Positions 33,514 to 43,308 of a stretch of DNA of 64,000 nt are shown piece by piece. The translations under genes and the position numbers were made by a program. Location of the stretch: assembly GCA_963722585.1 (NCBI GenBank), contig CAVRNU010000052.1:1-64000 (forward strand), written 5' to 3'. Source of the stretch: KBS-96 sp963722585. GTDB lineage: Bacteria > Acidobacteriota > Terriglobia > Bryobacterales > Bryobacteraceae. The notes under the pieces were generated by a model. The model was not told the DNA's origin. It saw only the letters and a program-made list of their open reading frames with translations, and did no database searches. The stretch's first letter is position 1; each line of letters starts with the position of its first letter.

Positions 33514-36351
33514 ATGGGAGCCATTGCCGTCGGATCGATCGTGAAATGCAGAGGTCGTGAGTGGGTCGTTCTACCCGTGGACGATGAGGAGGTTTATCTC
33601 CTGCGCCCGCTTGCCGGCACGGAGCAGGAAGTGATCGGCATCCACAGCCGCCTGCACAATCTGGGTCTGGACAGAATCGAACCTACCGCGTTTCCGCCGC
33701 CTGCGCCGGAAGAGACAGGCGACCATATCAGCGTCGAACTGCTTTTTAACGCTGCCCGCTTGACTCTCCGCGATGGAGCCGGCCCGTTTCGCTCGCTCGG
33801 GCACATCAGTTGCCGCCCGCGTCCTTATCAGTTCGTTCCAATGCTCATGGCTCTCCGGCTGGACCCGGTGCGCATGCTGATCGCCGATGATGTGGGCATC
33901 GGAAAGACAGTCGAGGCGCTCCTCATCGCCCGCGAAATGCTCGATCGCGGCGAAATCAACCGCATCTGCGTCGTCTGTCCACCGTATCTCTGCTCGCAAT
34001 GGAAAAAGGAGCTCTGGGAGAAGTTTCGCCTGGATGCAGTGATCATTCGTTCGGGAACAATCAGTCAGCTGCAGCGCGATCTTCCCTCGATGGAGCACAG
34101 CGTATTCGGCTATTATCCCCACATCATCGTCAGCATCGATTACGTCAAGTCCGATGCTCATCGCGCTCAGTTCCTCACGCATGCGCCGAAATTCGTCATC
34201 GTTGACGAAGCTCACGGCGCTACCGCGCTGACCAGCGGCGCCCGAAACCAGCAGCAGCGGTTTGAACTCCTGGACGATCTCGCTTCAGACGAAGGCCGGC
34301 ACATGATTCTGCTGACGGCAACTCCGCACAGCGGCGTGGAAGCCGGATTTCGCTCTCTCCTCGGTCTGCTCCGGCCCGAGTTCCGCGCTTATGATATGGG
34401 CAAAATGGCGGAAGAGCAGCGCAAGACTCTGGCATTTCACTTTGTTCAACGCCAGCGGGCAGACGTGAAATCGTGGATGGGCGAGTCCACGCCGTTCCCG
34501 GCTAGAGATCCGCAGGACGAATCCTACGAACTGTCTCGCGCCTATAGTCAGCTCTTCGAGGATGTGTATGAGTTTAGCCGCGAGCTGGTCAAATCCGGCG
34601 AAACGCTGAGCGGCTGGAAGCAGCGAATCCGATACTGGACCGCCCTGGCGCTGCTTCGCTGCGTGACGTCGAGCCCTGCAGCCGCACTTGCCGCAATCGG
34701 CAAACGCCTGAAGCGTGAATCCGGCGAGCCCGAACAGGACGACTCCGAATACTCGCCTTACATCTTCGAGGAATCTGATACCGACGCGGTAGACATTCAA
34801 CCGGCACATGTGCTGGAAGAGGCCGAAACCGAGCTCGATGACGCCGATCGCAGGCGTCTTAAGGCTTTCGCTCAGCAGGCGCAAGCAATCTACGGCACCG
34901 AGAAGGACAGCAAGCTGAAACACTGCGTGAAGCTGGCTGCCGATTTGCTGCGGCACGGCCTTCAGCCGATCATCTGGTGTCGATACATTCCGACCGCGAA
35001 ATATGTTGGCGAACAGCTCGAGAAAGAGCTGAAGCGCGACTTCCCCGGCCTACGCGTTCTCTCGGTGACCGGCGAACTCGCGGAGGACGAACGCAGCGCT
35101 CTCATCGCCGATCTCGAAGAGAAACGGCCCAGATACCGCGTACTCGTTGCGACCGATTGTCTCAGCGAGGGCATCAATCTGCAGTCGCTGTTCAACTCCG
35201 CCATTCACTACGATCTTCCCTGGAACCCAAACCGGCTCGAACAGCGGGAAGGCCGCGTAGACCGCTTCGGCCAGAAATCACCTCAGGTCAAAGCCATTCT
35301 GTATTACGGGCGCGATAACCCGGTTGACGGCGCTGTCCTCGATGTTCTTCTCCGCAAAGCGCGCGAAATCTACAAAAGTCTCGGAGTCCGCGTACCGGTT
35401 CCAATGGATAGCGAAAGCATCATGGAGACGGTGATCAAGCGCCTGTTTGCCCACGAACCCGGCCAGCAGCTGAATTTGTTTGCTATCGCCGACGTGCAGC
35501 AGGTTCACGAGAAGTGGCAACGCGTGGCCGAGAGCGAACACCAAAACCGTACTCGTTTTGCCCAGCACGCGATTAAGCCCGATGAAGTGCAGAAACAGCT
35601 TGCCGAAACCGACGCCGTGCTCGGGGATCCGGGTACGGCACAACGCTTTCTGAGCAATGCGGCGCAGCGGCTTGGTGTCCGGATGACTCCGGAACCAGGC
35701 GGTGCCTTCGCGATCACGGGGCTGAGCCATCTGACGGAACTGCTTCGTCCTCTTGCGGCCTCCACGGAGCCCTGGAAGATCACATTCCATACACCGGCTC
35801 CCGATGAAGTGGAATATCTGGACCGGAATCATCCATTCGTGCAGACGACCGCGCAATGGATGGTGGAGCAAGCGCTCGCGAACGAATCCGATGCTGTCGC
35901 CCGCCGCTGCGGTGTGATTCGCGCTTCCGCCGTGCCGATTCGCACGTACCTGTTGCTTGCGCGGCTTCGCTATACGATCGAGACACCGGGACAAACGCCG
36001 CTTCTTGCGGAAGAAGTGCAATGCTTCGGTTTTGTCGGATCGCCTGGGCCGACGCCCTCCTGGCTAGCACCCAAGGACGCTTTGGAGCTTCTTCGCACGG
36101 CTAAGGCGGAAGGCAACATCGAACCCTCCGAGCGCACCGAATTACTGAACGAAATCCTCGCGCATTGGGAGACCATTCGTGCCTCTATGGACCCACTTGT
36201 GGAAGAACGCGCCCAAACACTAGAAAGAGCGCACAAGGATGTCCGGGCGAGCGCGAAACTGTCTCGACGCGGCATGACGGTTGCCCGGCATTTTCCGCCC
36301 GATCTGCTCGGCCTGCTTATTCTTCTGCCGATCCCGAAAGGGGTGCGCTAA
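33514..36351 (+). CDS. SNF2-family helicase, DrmD-like (945 aa)
   Basis: After a short N-terminal beta region, 'PRPYQFVPMLMAL' (Q-motif-like) leads to Walker A Asp125-Asp-Val-Gly-Ile-Gly-Lys131-Thr132 and the DEAH box Asp231-Glu-Ala-His234, then 'LLTATPHSG'. The second RecA lobe shows 'VLVATDCLSEGINLQSLFNSAIHYDLPWNPNRLEQREGRVDRFGQ', the diagnostic SNF2 motifs V-VI. The C-terminal third is helical and unassigned. SNF2 proteins of this form (DrmD) mark class 1 DISARM and other methylation-linked defence systems. It starts 3 bp after the DUF1998 helicase stop and ends 3 bp before the methyltransferase, so the three are one transcript. Confidence 0.88.
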   Translation: MGAIAVGSIVKCRGREWVVLPVDDEEVYLLRPLAGTEQEVIGIHSRLHNLGLDRIEPTAFPPPAPEETGDHISVELLFNAARLTLRDGAGPFRSLGHISCRPRPYQFVPMLMALRLDPVRMLIADDVGIGKTVEALLIAREMLDRGEINRICVVCPPYLCSQWKKELWEKFRLDAVIIRSGTISQLQRDLPSMEHSVFGYYPHIIVSIDYVKSDAHRAQFLTHAPKFVIVDEAHGATALTSGARNQQQRFELLDDLASDEGRHMILLTATPHSGVEAGFRSLLGLLRPEFRAYDMGKMAEEQRKTLAFHFVQRQRADVKSWMGESTPFPARDPQDESYELSRAYSQLFEDVYEFSRELVKSGETLSGWKQRIRYWTALALLRCVTSSPAAALAAIGKRLKRESGEPEQDDSEYSPYIFEESDTDAVDIQPAHVLEEAETELDDADRRRLKAFAQQAQAIYGTEKDSKLKHCVKLAADLLRHGLQPIIWCRYIPTAKYVGEQLEKELKRDFPGLRVLSVTGELAEDERSALIADLEEKRPRYRVLVATDCLSEGINLQSLFNSAIHYDLPWNPNRLEQREGRVDRFGQKSPQVKAILYYGRDNPVDGAVLDVLLRKAREIYKSLGVRVPVPMDSESIMETVIKRLFAHEPGQQLNLFAIADVQQVHEKWQRVAESEHQNRTRFAQHAIKPDEVQKQLAETDAVLGDPGTAQRFLSNAAQRLGVRMTPEPGGAFAITGLSHLTELLRPLAASTEPWKITFHTPAPDEVEYLDRNHPFVQTTAQWMVEQALANESDAVARRCGVIRASAVPIRTYLLLARLRYTIETPGQTPLLAEEVQCFGFVGSPGPTPSWLAPKDALELLRTAKAEGNIEPSERTELLNEILAHWETIRASMDPLVEERAQTLERAHKDVRASAKLSRRGMTVARHFPPDLLGLLILLPIPKGVR

Positions 36352-36354
36352 AAG

Positions 36355-38984
36355 ATGTCGGCCCGGTATCCTTCGATCCGGATTGAAGGCGGCCTCATCG
36401 CCGCCGATATGCTGGCCGCGATTGCGGATGGCAGCGCGCCCGGCCAGAAACCCCGCGACTTCGGCCTGCCGGATAACGCAAGTCTGCTGGATCAGATTTC
36501 AACCGCCTGGTCCGAGGCCAGAGCCTTCTGGCCCGCCTTCGAGCGCCGTGTCACGCAGCTCAAAGAAGGTGAGACCGGCACCGGCTTTACCCGCACGCAA
36601 TGGGTGAATCCGCTCCTGCTCGCCCTTGGCTACGACAATGTGACGCTCAATTCGAAGGCGCTGGAAGCAGACGGCCTGTCGTTCGCAATTTCGCACCGCG
36701 CCGCGCCGGAGGCCGATGCCTCTCCCATCCACGCGATTGGCGCGGGCCAGTCGCTCGATAAACGAGCCGAGTCAGGCCGTCCAAGGCTTGCGCCGCACTC
36801 GCTCTTGCAGGAGTATTTGAACCGGACCGAACACTTGTGGGGTTTTGTGACGAACGGCCTCACCCTCCGCCTTCTCCGGAACTCGCAACTGATCCGCCGT
36901 CAGGCATATATCGAAATCGACCTGAAGTCGATGTTCGCGGGCGAGGGCCGATTTGCCGATTTCGCCGTGTTCTATCGCCTGCTGCACCGGTCCCGCTTTC
37001 CCCTGACACAGGCCGAAAGCAGGTCCTCGCTGCTCGAACAATGGTTTGAGCAGACCATCGAGCAGGGCGGACGCGTTCGGGAAAAATTGCGTGTTGGCAT
37101 TGAGCAGGCAATCCCCAAGATTGCCAACGGCATTCTGCGCAATCCGAAGAATGCCACGCTCGTCGACCGGATCAAAACCGGCGATTTGAAGGCGACGCAT
37201 CTTTACCAGGAGCTTCTGCGGCTCATCTATCGGCTACTCTTCCTCATGGTCACGGAAGAGCGGAACCTGCTGACCGCTAACCAGACCTACCGCGAACGCT
37301 ACAGCATCAGCCGTCTGCGGCGCCTCTGTGAGAACCGCATTGCGCGGAACTCCCACTCAGACCTCTGGGCTGGTCTGCAATCCACATTCCGGCTGTTCCA
37401 TGATGAGGATCTTGGCCAGATACTCGAATTGCCTCCGCTGAACGGCGAACTCTTTGACCGGAGCCGCACCGACCATCTGAATAGCGCCATTCTTGCCAAT
37501 CGCGAGTTCCTGGATGCGCTCTGGTATCTGTCTCTCTATCGCGAGGAACGAGGCGGACCGCCGCGCCATGTGAGCTACTCCGCGCTGGACGTCGAGGAAC
37601 TCGGCAGCGTCTATGAGGGCCTGCTGGAACTACAGCCCACATTCGAATCGGTTGACGGGCATCTTCGGTTTACACTGATCCCCGGGCTGGAGCGCAAAGG
37701 AACCGGATCGTACTACACGCCTCCGGAGCTGGTGGATGAACTGCTAAAAACGGCACTTCTGCCATTGGTGGGAGCGCGGCTTGCCGGCCTGACTAAGACC
37801 CATGATAAGGAACAGCAATTACTCGGAATCCGCGTCTGTGATCCGGCCTGCGGCAGCGGCCATTTTCTGCTAGCCGCTGCTCGGGCACTCGGACGGGAAC
37901 TAGCAAAGACGCGCAGTGGTGAGAACGAACCGAGCCCGGGCGAGTACCGCGCCGCAGTCCGTGATGTAATCGCTCACTGCATCTACGGCGTCGATAAAAA
38001 TCCTCTCGCAGTCGAGTTGTGCAAGGTTGCGCTTTGGATCGAAAGCTACACCGAAGCCCGGCCGCTCAGTTTTCTGGATCACCGCATCCGTATCGGCAAC
38101 AGCCTGGTGGGCGTCCGTGACATCCAGATCCTCCAAAATGGTATCCCGGAGGACGCCTACAAAGCGGTTACTGGCGATGACAAGGACGTCGCGAAGGATG
38201 CGCGGGCGACCAATCGGAAACAGCTTGGTGAGTTGCGGCAATTGCGCATTCCGGCTCCGAGCGTAGATATCCACCTGCTTGGGACGGCTTGGCGGGAGCT
38301 GGATACGGTTCCCGACGACACGCCGCAGCAGATCCGCAAGAAACGCGAGAAATTCGAACAGCTCCACTCTAATCCAACCTACGTCCGCCAAACCGAAGCG
38401 GCTGACGCTTGGGCACTCGCTTTCTTTGCTCGGCTCACACCCGATAACGTCGAGCACGGCATCCCGTTAACAAACCATTTGCTTGAGCTGTCGGAGGGCC
38501 GCAATCCTGATCCGCAGCTTGTCGCGGATGCAATGGTCGAATCCGGGCGCCTGGAGTTCTTTCACTGGCCGCTCGAGTTCCCGGATGTGTTCGCTGCCGG
38601 CGGATTCGACGTGGTGCTGAGCAATCCGCCGTGGGAACGAATCAAGCTTCAACAACAAGAATTCTTCGCAAGCCGTGATGCCGTGGTCTGCCGAGCTGCC
38701 GATAAGGTCGCACGAGAGCGCCTGATCGCCGAACTGCCTTCCAAGAACCCGGCTTTGTGGAATGAGTACCAGGCCGCACTGCACGATGCTGAATGTGGCA
38801 GCAAATTCCTTCGCGCGAGCGGAATCTACCCGGATACCGCTAGGGGAGACATTAATACCTATTCAGTCTTCGCCGAACGCATTACTAACCTGGTCAGCCC
38901 GCGTGGCCGAATCGGAGTGGTTGTTCCCACCGGCATCGCCACCGATGACACAAACAAGGCCTTCTTTGCCGGGATTGCCACTTG
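36355..38984 (+). pseudogene. Eco57I/PglX-like N6-adenine DNA methyltransferase, cut by IS91
   Basis: 875 codons remain. The N-terminal ~450 residues are the helical part typical of type IIG/PglX/DrmMI enzymes. The catalytic domain has motif I 'DPACGSGHF' (Asp496-Phe504), 'IYGVDKNPLAVELCKVALWIE' and motif IV Asn757-Pro-Pro-Trp760. The reading frame ends in 'GIAT' plus a TGA supplied by the IS91 end at 38982, so the C-terminal part with the target-recognition region is missing, and no remainder is found on the other side of the IS. Full-length relatives are usually over 1000 aa. Without it the module should not be able to mark self DNA. Confidence 0.88.
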
Positions 38985-39039
38985 AACGAAGCGCTTCGCG
39001 CAGTACCGGTGGCTTGAGGCAGTCGAGCCGTCGTTCGGC

Positions 39040-39951
39040 ATGATGCAGGAACGACCCAAAGGGGGTCGCTCCATGACAAAACTACGACAGAGAATGCTCG
39101 AGGAGCTGCGACTGCGCAACTCCTCGGAATACACGATCCGAAGTTATATCGGCTCGGTTGAGCGGTTTGCGCGGTATTACGGCAAGAGTCCAGACCGAAT
39201 GAAATCCGAACAAGTGCGCTCGTATTTGCTGTATCTGCTGGAAGAGCGCAAGCTGAGTTGGTCGGCGATTCACGTGAACCGGTCTGCGCTTCGATTCCTG
39301 TATGTGCGCGTTCTGAAACAGCGCTGGTTTGACGAAGAGATCCAGGCGCCCAAACGGCCCATCCAGTTGCCGACGGTTATGAGCGCCGAAGAGATTACCG
39401 GGATTCTGGATGCGACCCGGAATCTGAAGCACTGGACTATCATGGCAACCTTCTATGCCACCGGCATGCGCTGTAATGAGCTGCGTCTTTTGAAGGTGGA
39501 AGACATCGACGGTAAGCGCATGCTGATCCACATCCGGAATGGCAAAGGGCAGACCGCACGGGACGTGAATCTCTCTCCGGCTCTACTGGAACGCTTACGT
39601 ATTTATTGGCGCTGGCGCAAACCGAAGGACTGGCTGTTTCCCTCTAAGCAGCGCCCCCAATGCCCGATGGACGACAAGAGCATCCGACATCTGTGCGCGA
39701 ATGCTGGGTGCCGTGCCGGGGTCAAGCGTCACGTGCATCCGCACGTTTTTCGGCATAGCTTTGCGACCCATCTGCTGGACCAAGGTGCGGATCTGCGGAC
39801 CATTCAAGTGTTGCTTGGGCATGCTGATATCCGGACGACAGCTCGCTATCTACGTGTGTCCGTGCGCCGCATTCAGGCGGTCGCCAGCCCCTTCGATGCG
39901 CTCACCGTTCAGCCCATCGATCAGTCCGAGGACAATGCCCGGCAGAGGTGA
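39040..39951 (+). CDS. tyrosine recombinase of the IS91-type element, copy B
   Basis: Identical in amino-acid sequence to the copy at 11168-12079, with Arg144, His235-x-x-Arg238, His261 and Tyr270 all present. The recombinase stop and the transposase start overlap by four bases. The identity of both copies implies recent transposition, or homogenisation by gene conversion. Confidence 0.9.
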   Translation: MMQERPKGGRSMTKLRQRMLEELRLRNSSEYTIRSYIGSVERFARYYGKSPDRMKSEQVRSYLLYLLEERKLSWSAIHVNRSALRFLYVRVLKQRWFDEEIQAPKRPIQLPTVMSAEEITGILDATRNLKHWTIMATFYATGMRCNELRLLKVEDIDGKRMLIHIRNGKGQTARDVNLSPALLERLRIYWRWRKPKDWLFPSKQRPQCPMDDKSIRHLCANAGCRAGVKRHVHPHVFRHSFATHLLDQGADLRTIQVLLGHADIRTTARYLRVSVRRIQAVASPFDALTVQPIDQSEDNARQR

Positions 39952-41138
39952 AAGAGCATCGGCCTGAAGTCGCCGATATCTTTCGCCAACACGAACAGGA
40001 GTTTCTGGAACGCTGGCGGGCTGTCCTATCAGACCGCCAGCTACAGACGCTCCGCGATATCGGCGCGTGTCGAACCGCCGCACTGGGCGCTCATCTTCAT
40101 CTATGCGATCGTTGCCAGCGCGAAACGATCGTAGCGAACTCCTGCTTAAACCGCCACTGCCCAAAGTGCGGCAGCAGGGCGCGTGACCACTGGCTGGAGA
40201 AACACTCCGAAGATTTACTACCGGTCCCTTACTCGCATGTGGTCTTCACTCTGCCGCACGAACTCGTTCCGCTTGCACTGCAGAATCCGACCGTCGTATA
40301 CAACATCTTCTTCCGCGCCGTCTCGCAAGCACTGCTTACTATCGCCGCTGATCCGCGCCATCTGGGAGCACGCCTTGGCTTTCTGGCTGTCCTGCATACC
40401 TGGAATCAAAAATTGCTGGCTCACCCACATATCCATTGCCTGGTCCCAGCCGGCGGCATTGCCTTCGATCAGACCCGCTGGATTCGGTGCCGGCATCGAA
40501 AGTTCTTCCTCCCGGTGAAGGTACTGGGCGCCAAGTTCCGGGGAAAGTTCCTCGCTCTGTTGCGGCGCGCGTTTCGCCGAGGCAAGCTTCGATTCCACGG
40601 AACGGTGGCGCCGCTTCAGATGCCCAAAGCCTTCGATCGATTTACCTGGTTACTCAAGAATAAGGACTGGCTCGTCTACGCCAAGAAGCCCTTTGCCGGA
40701 CCACGGCACGTGATTCAGTATCTGGCTCACTACACTCACCGGGTGGCGATCGCTAACGGCCGATTGGTTCGTTTCGAAAATGGCCAGGTCACCTTTCGCT
40801 GGCGGGATTCGGCACACGGCAACCAGCAAAAAGTCATGACGCTGGACGCTTTGGAGTTTATGCGCCGCTTCTTGCTGCATGTGCTCCCGCGCGGCTTCGT
40901 GAAGATCCGCCACTTCGGTTTTCTGGCCAATCGGGAAAGAAAGCGCGCCCTCCAGTTGTGTTCCGCTCTTCTTTCCCCCACCCAGCCGGCCACCGAAAGC
41001 GCGTCTGGGGAGACTTCCTCTACGCCCCGCGAAGTACGGCTTTGTCCTTACTGCCAGGGAACGCTTGTGCTGGTGGCCCGGCTCAACGCCGCGCAACTCC
41101 TGGCTCGCAATCTGATTCCGGCACTGGACACGTCATGA
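39948..41138 (+). CDS. tnpA: IS91-family HUH transposase, copy B
   Basis: Same 396-aa protein as copy A, with the five-Cys zinc region, His161-Ile-His163 and Tyr258/Tyr262 intact. About 315 bp of non-coding DNA follow to the element's end, probably the replication-origin side of the element. Confidence 0.92.
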   Translation: MKEHRPEVADIFRQHEQEFLERWRAVLSDRQLQTLRDIGACRTAALGAHLHLCDRCQRETIVANSCLNRHCPKCGSRARDHWLEKHSEDLLPVPYSHVVFTLPHELVPLALQNPTVVYNIFFRAVSQALLTIAADPRHLGARLGFLAVLHTWNQKLLAHPHIHCLVPAGGIAFDQTRWIRCRHRKFFLPVKVLGAKFRGKFLALLRRAFRRGKLRFHGTVAPLQMPKAFDRFTWLLKNKDWLVYAKKPFAGPRHVIQYLAHYTHRVAIANGRLVRFENGQVTFRWRDSAHGNQQKVMTLDALEFMRRFLLHVLPRGFVKIRHFGFLANRERKRALQLCSALLSPTQPATESASGETSSTPREVRLCPYCQGTLVLVARLNAAQLLARNLIPALDTS

Positions 41139-41521
41139 CCGGCGACCTGTTGCTCATTTTCGTCGCGCCCGCACATCGCTGCAAAACGGTGCCGCCCGAG
41201 GTGTGCCCGAATTCCTTTGCAACCGACAGCAATAGCGTTTTTCACTGCTCCCACCACTCGACGCTTCCTCTGAGCAGCCTGCAGACGACCCTATTGCCTG
41301 CTTTCGACCTCCATCCAAAATCGCTCAAACCCCATTCAAATCGCATAGGCATTCCAGACACGGCTTCGTTCATGTAGCGTTATCCGAACTCCCTCGGCGT
41401 TCAACGCTGTACCGCACCCGGTCTCTCCTCGCCTCGGGAGTTCCGATCAACGCTTGTCGCCATGTATTTACCTATCTTCGTGGCCTAAAAACCCGGTTGT
41501 CGGAAATTGAGGGTGCCGATC

Positions 41522-42667
41522 TAGTGTCCCGTCCCGTTTAATTATTTACAATCTGGCGGAATCGTGATCCAATGTGGGCATGTTTGTGCGCGCCGCTGCT
41601 CTGGCCCTCGACGAAGCACAGAAACGGCAATTGGAATCGCTGTCGCGGGCTGGTAGCACGCCCCAAAGGACCGCGCGCAAGTGCCAGGTGATCCTGCTGG
41701 CGAGCCAGGGCGTATCCAACCACGCGATTGGCCAGCAAACGGGCCTGTCCCGCCCGACCATTTTGGCGGCACGGTCGGCATTCGCTGAGCGTGGCATGGA
41801 GGCGCTGCGCGAGCCACAAACACGAAAGCGATCCCGGCGCGTCCTCACCTCTGAGTTGGAGCGCAAGATTCTGGATACAACCCTGAAGACCAGACCGGCC
41901 AACGGCACTCATTGGAGCGTCCGAGTCCTGGCCGCGAAATTGGGCGTTTCTCGTATGATGGTGCAGCGCATTTGGCAACGTCACGATATTCAGCCGCATC
42001 GCGTAGAGAAATTCAAAATCTCCAACGATCCGAAGTTTGAAGAGAAGGTGCGGGATGTGATTGGCCTCTACCTTGATCCACCGGATCGCGCTCTGGTGCT
42101 GTGTGTGGATGAGAAGAGTCAGATCCAGGCCTTAGATCGAACCGCTCCCATCCTGCCGTTGCGGCCAGGGTTGCCGGAACGGCAGACGCACGACTATAAG
42201 CGCTACGGCACGACCACGCTGTTTGCGGCCTTCAATATCCTGAACGGCAAGGTGATTGGCAGTTGCTTGCCGCGTCACCGGGGCAAGGAGTTCCTCAAGT
42301 TCCTCAACCAACTGGAGAAGCAAGTGCCTCAGGACCTGGATGTGCATCTCATCCTGGACAACTACAGCACACATAAGAGCGCTGCCGTCCAGCGCTGGCT
42401 CAAGCCGAAGAAGCGGCATCGGTTCCACTTCCACTTCACCCCGACCAGCAGTTCCTGGCTCAATCAGGTGGAGCGTTGGTTCGGACTGATCACGGACAAA
42501 ATGATTCGACGCGGTACCTTCCGCTCCACTGCCGAACTCGAACGCGCTATCTATACCTGGCTTGCAAACTGGAACGACGCGCCCAAACCATTCGTCTGGA
42601 GGGCCACGGCCGAAGTCATTCTCGAAAAGGTCCGCCGTTGTAAAGAATTAAACGGGACGCCACACTA
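41522..42667 (+). mobile_element. IS630-family insertion sequence, complete
   Basis: Terminal inverted repeats of about 30 bp: the left end TAGTGTCCCGTCCCGTTTAA and the reverse complement of the right end TAGTGTGGCGTCCCGTTTAA differ at two places in the first 20 bases. TA lies at both outer edges (41522-41523, 42666-42667), the expected duplicated TA target. One intact transposase. It sits 66 bp from the end of IS91 copy B. Confidence 0.9.
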
Positions 42668-42668
42668 G
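41574..42668 (+). CDS. IS630-family transposase (364 aa)
   Basis: N-terminal helix-turn-helix ('LASQGVSNHAIGQQTGLSRPTILAAR' arrangement), a second HTH ('RVLAAKLGVSRMMVQRIW') and the DDE domain: 'VLCVDEKSQIQALDR' (first Asp), 'LDVHLILDNYSTHKS' (second Asp), 'SSSWLNQVERWF' (Glu), the pattern of IS630/Tc1-mariner enzymes. The stop TAG uses the target TA plus the first flanking G, so it is completed by host DNA. Starts at GTG 41574 or ATG 41580. It shows no disruption. Confidence 0.93.
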   Translation: MGMFVRAAALALDEAQKRQLESLSRAGSTPQRTARKCQVILLASQGVSNHAIGQQTGLSRPTILAARSAFAERGMEALREPQTRKRSRRVLTSELERKILDTTLKTRPANGTHWSVRVLAAKLGVSRMMVQRIWQRHDIQPHRVEKFKISNDPKFEEKVRDVIGLYLDPPDRALVLCVDEKSQIQALDRTAPILPLRPGLPERQTHDYKRYGTTTLFAAFNILNGKVIGSCLPRHRGKEFLKFLNQLEKQVPQDLDVHLILDNYSTHKSAAVQRWLKPKKRHRFHFHFTPTSSSWLNQVERWFGLITDKMIRRGTFRSTAELERAIYTWLANWNDAPKPFVWRATAEVILEKVRRCKELNGTPH

Positions 42669-42988
42669 CGAATTCAAAAGGCAGGGAGTCGGCCGGTAGC
42701 GGGTCCACATCATTGAGCGGCACTCGAGCCGTGCCTGCATTTTAGCCGCGCCAAAGAATTATCACCATTGGTGAAAGAATTTGGGTGCACCAATAATCTC
42801 GTTATCCTCGATGCTGCACCGACAACCGCCAGTTTCATCTATGCAGCCAGCAAATGGGCGCTTGTTCACAAGTGCTTGGACCCAGCCCCTCGCGGTCCCA
42901 ACCGGGCCATAGCGTAAGGTCCAAATTGCGGTCCTTCACGGTTAATCAACGGTTTAAGTGGTGCCACATGGTGCAAAACGGTTCAAAA
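42669..42988. other. no gene seen between IS630 and tRNA-Leu fragment
   Basis: An imperfect dyad (ATTATCACCATTGGTG ... CACCAATAAT, near 42757-42799) is the only visible structure. No protein-like frame. Confidence 0.4.
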
Positions 42989-43044
42989 TTAGATTCAGGT
43001 TCTAGTTCTCGCAAGGGAGTGGAGGTTCAAGTCCTCTCATCCGC
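42989..43044 (+). repeat. 3' fragment of tRNA-Leu(CAG): attachment-site remnant
   Basis: From 42989 the sequence reads as the anticodon stem-loop of tRNA-Leu (TTAGA, loop TTCAGGT with CAG, TCTAG), a long variable arm TTCTCGCAAGGGAGT, the T arm GGAGG-TTCAAGT-CCTCT and the acceptor strand CATCCGC plus A. No D arm or 5' acceptor strand (GCGGATG) precedes it. The 3' end faces right, so the mobile element it bounds lay to the left. Confidence 0.75.
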
Positions 43045-43065
43045 ATACCAAACAAAACAAAAGAC

Positions 43066-43308
43066 TTAGCAGTCTAAAAGGCCAGCAAATTTCTTTGCCG
43101 TCCAAGCCCCATTACAACCGTTTGACAACCATCTGAAGGTCGGGGCAGGCTGCGAACCAGGCGAACAAAGAGCGAAATACCAGGGTACGATCTTATCGTG
43201 TCCCCCACGCGTTGCCGGGTCGAAATTCTTGGCCGGGATGATGTCGTTCATCACGTTGAAGTGAAAGCAGCCAGCCTCTTCGACGCCAGGCAATCCAGGG
43301 ATGGTCAA
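43066..43308 (-). CDS. hypothetical protein fragment (80 aa)
   Basis: Contains a protein-like stretch ('FNVMNDIIPAKNFDPATRGGHDKIVPWYFALC') with balanced composition, but no upstream ribosome site, and its 3' end runs up to the tRNA-Leu remnant. It may be the leftover of a gene truncated by integration. Family unknown. Confidence 0.3.
   Translation of the reverse strand: MTIPGLPGVEEAGCFHFNVMNDIIPAKNFDPATRGGHDKIVPWYFALCSPGSQPAPTFRWLSNGCNGAWTAKKFAGLLDC

Larger units (their letters stand above)
38982..41455 (+). mobile_element. IS91-type element with tyrosine recombinase, copy B
   Basis: Same 2474-bp unit as copy A in opposite orientation. Its left end sits inside the methyltransferase gene. 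The right end (GATCAACGCTT) is followed by unrelated sequence, not by the rest of that gene, so the insertion was accompanied by deletion or later rearrangement. No target duplication. Confidence 0.88.

Noticed and set aside
35278..36021. 247-codon minus-strand frame
   Set aside because: Antisense of the SNF2 helicase; composition typical of GC-rich shadow frames.
41456..41521. Remaining 3' part of the methyltransferase gene right of IS91 copy B
   Set aside because: None of the three frames continues the expected methyltransferase sequence, and stops occur within a few codons.
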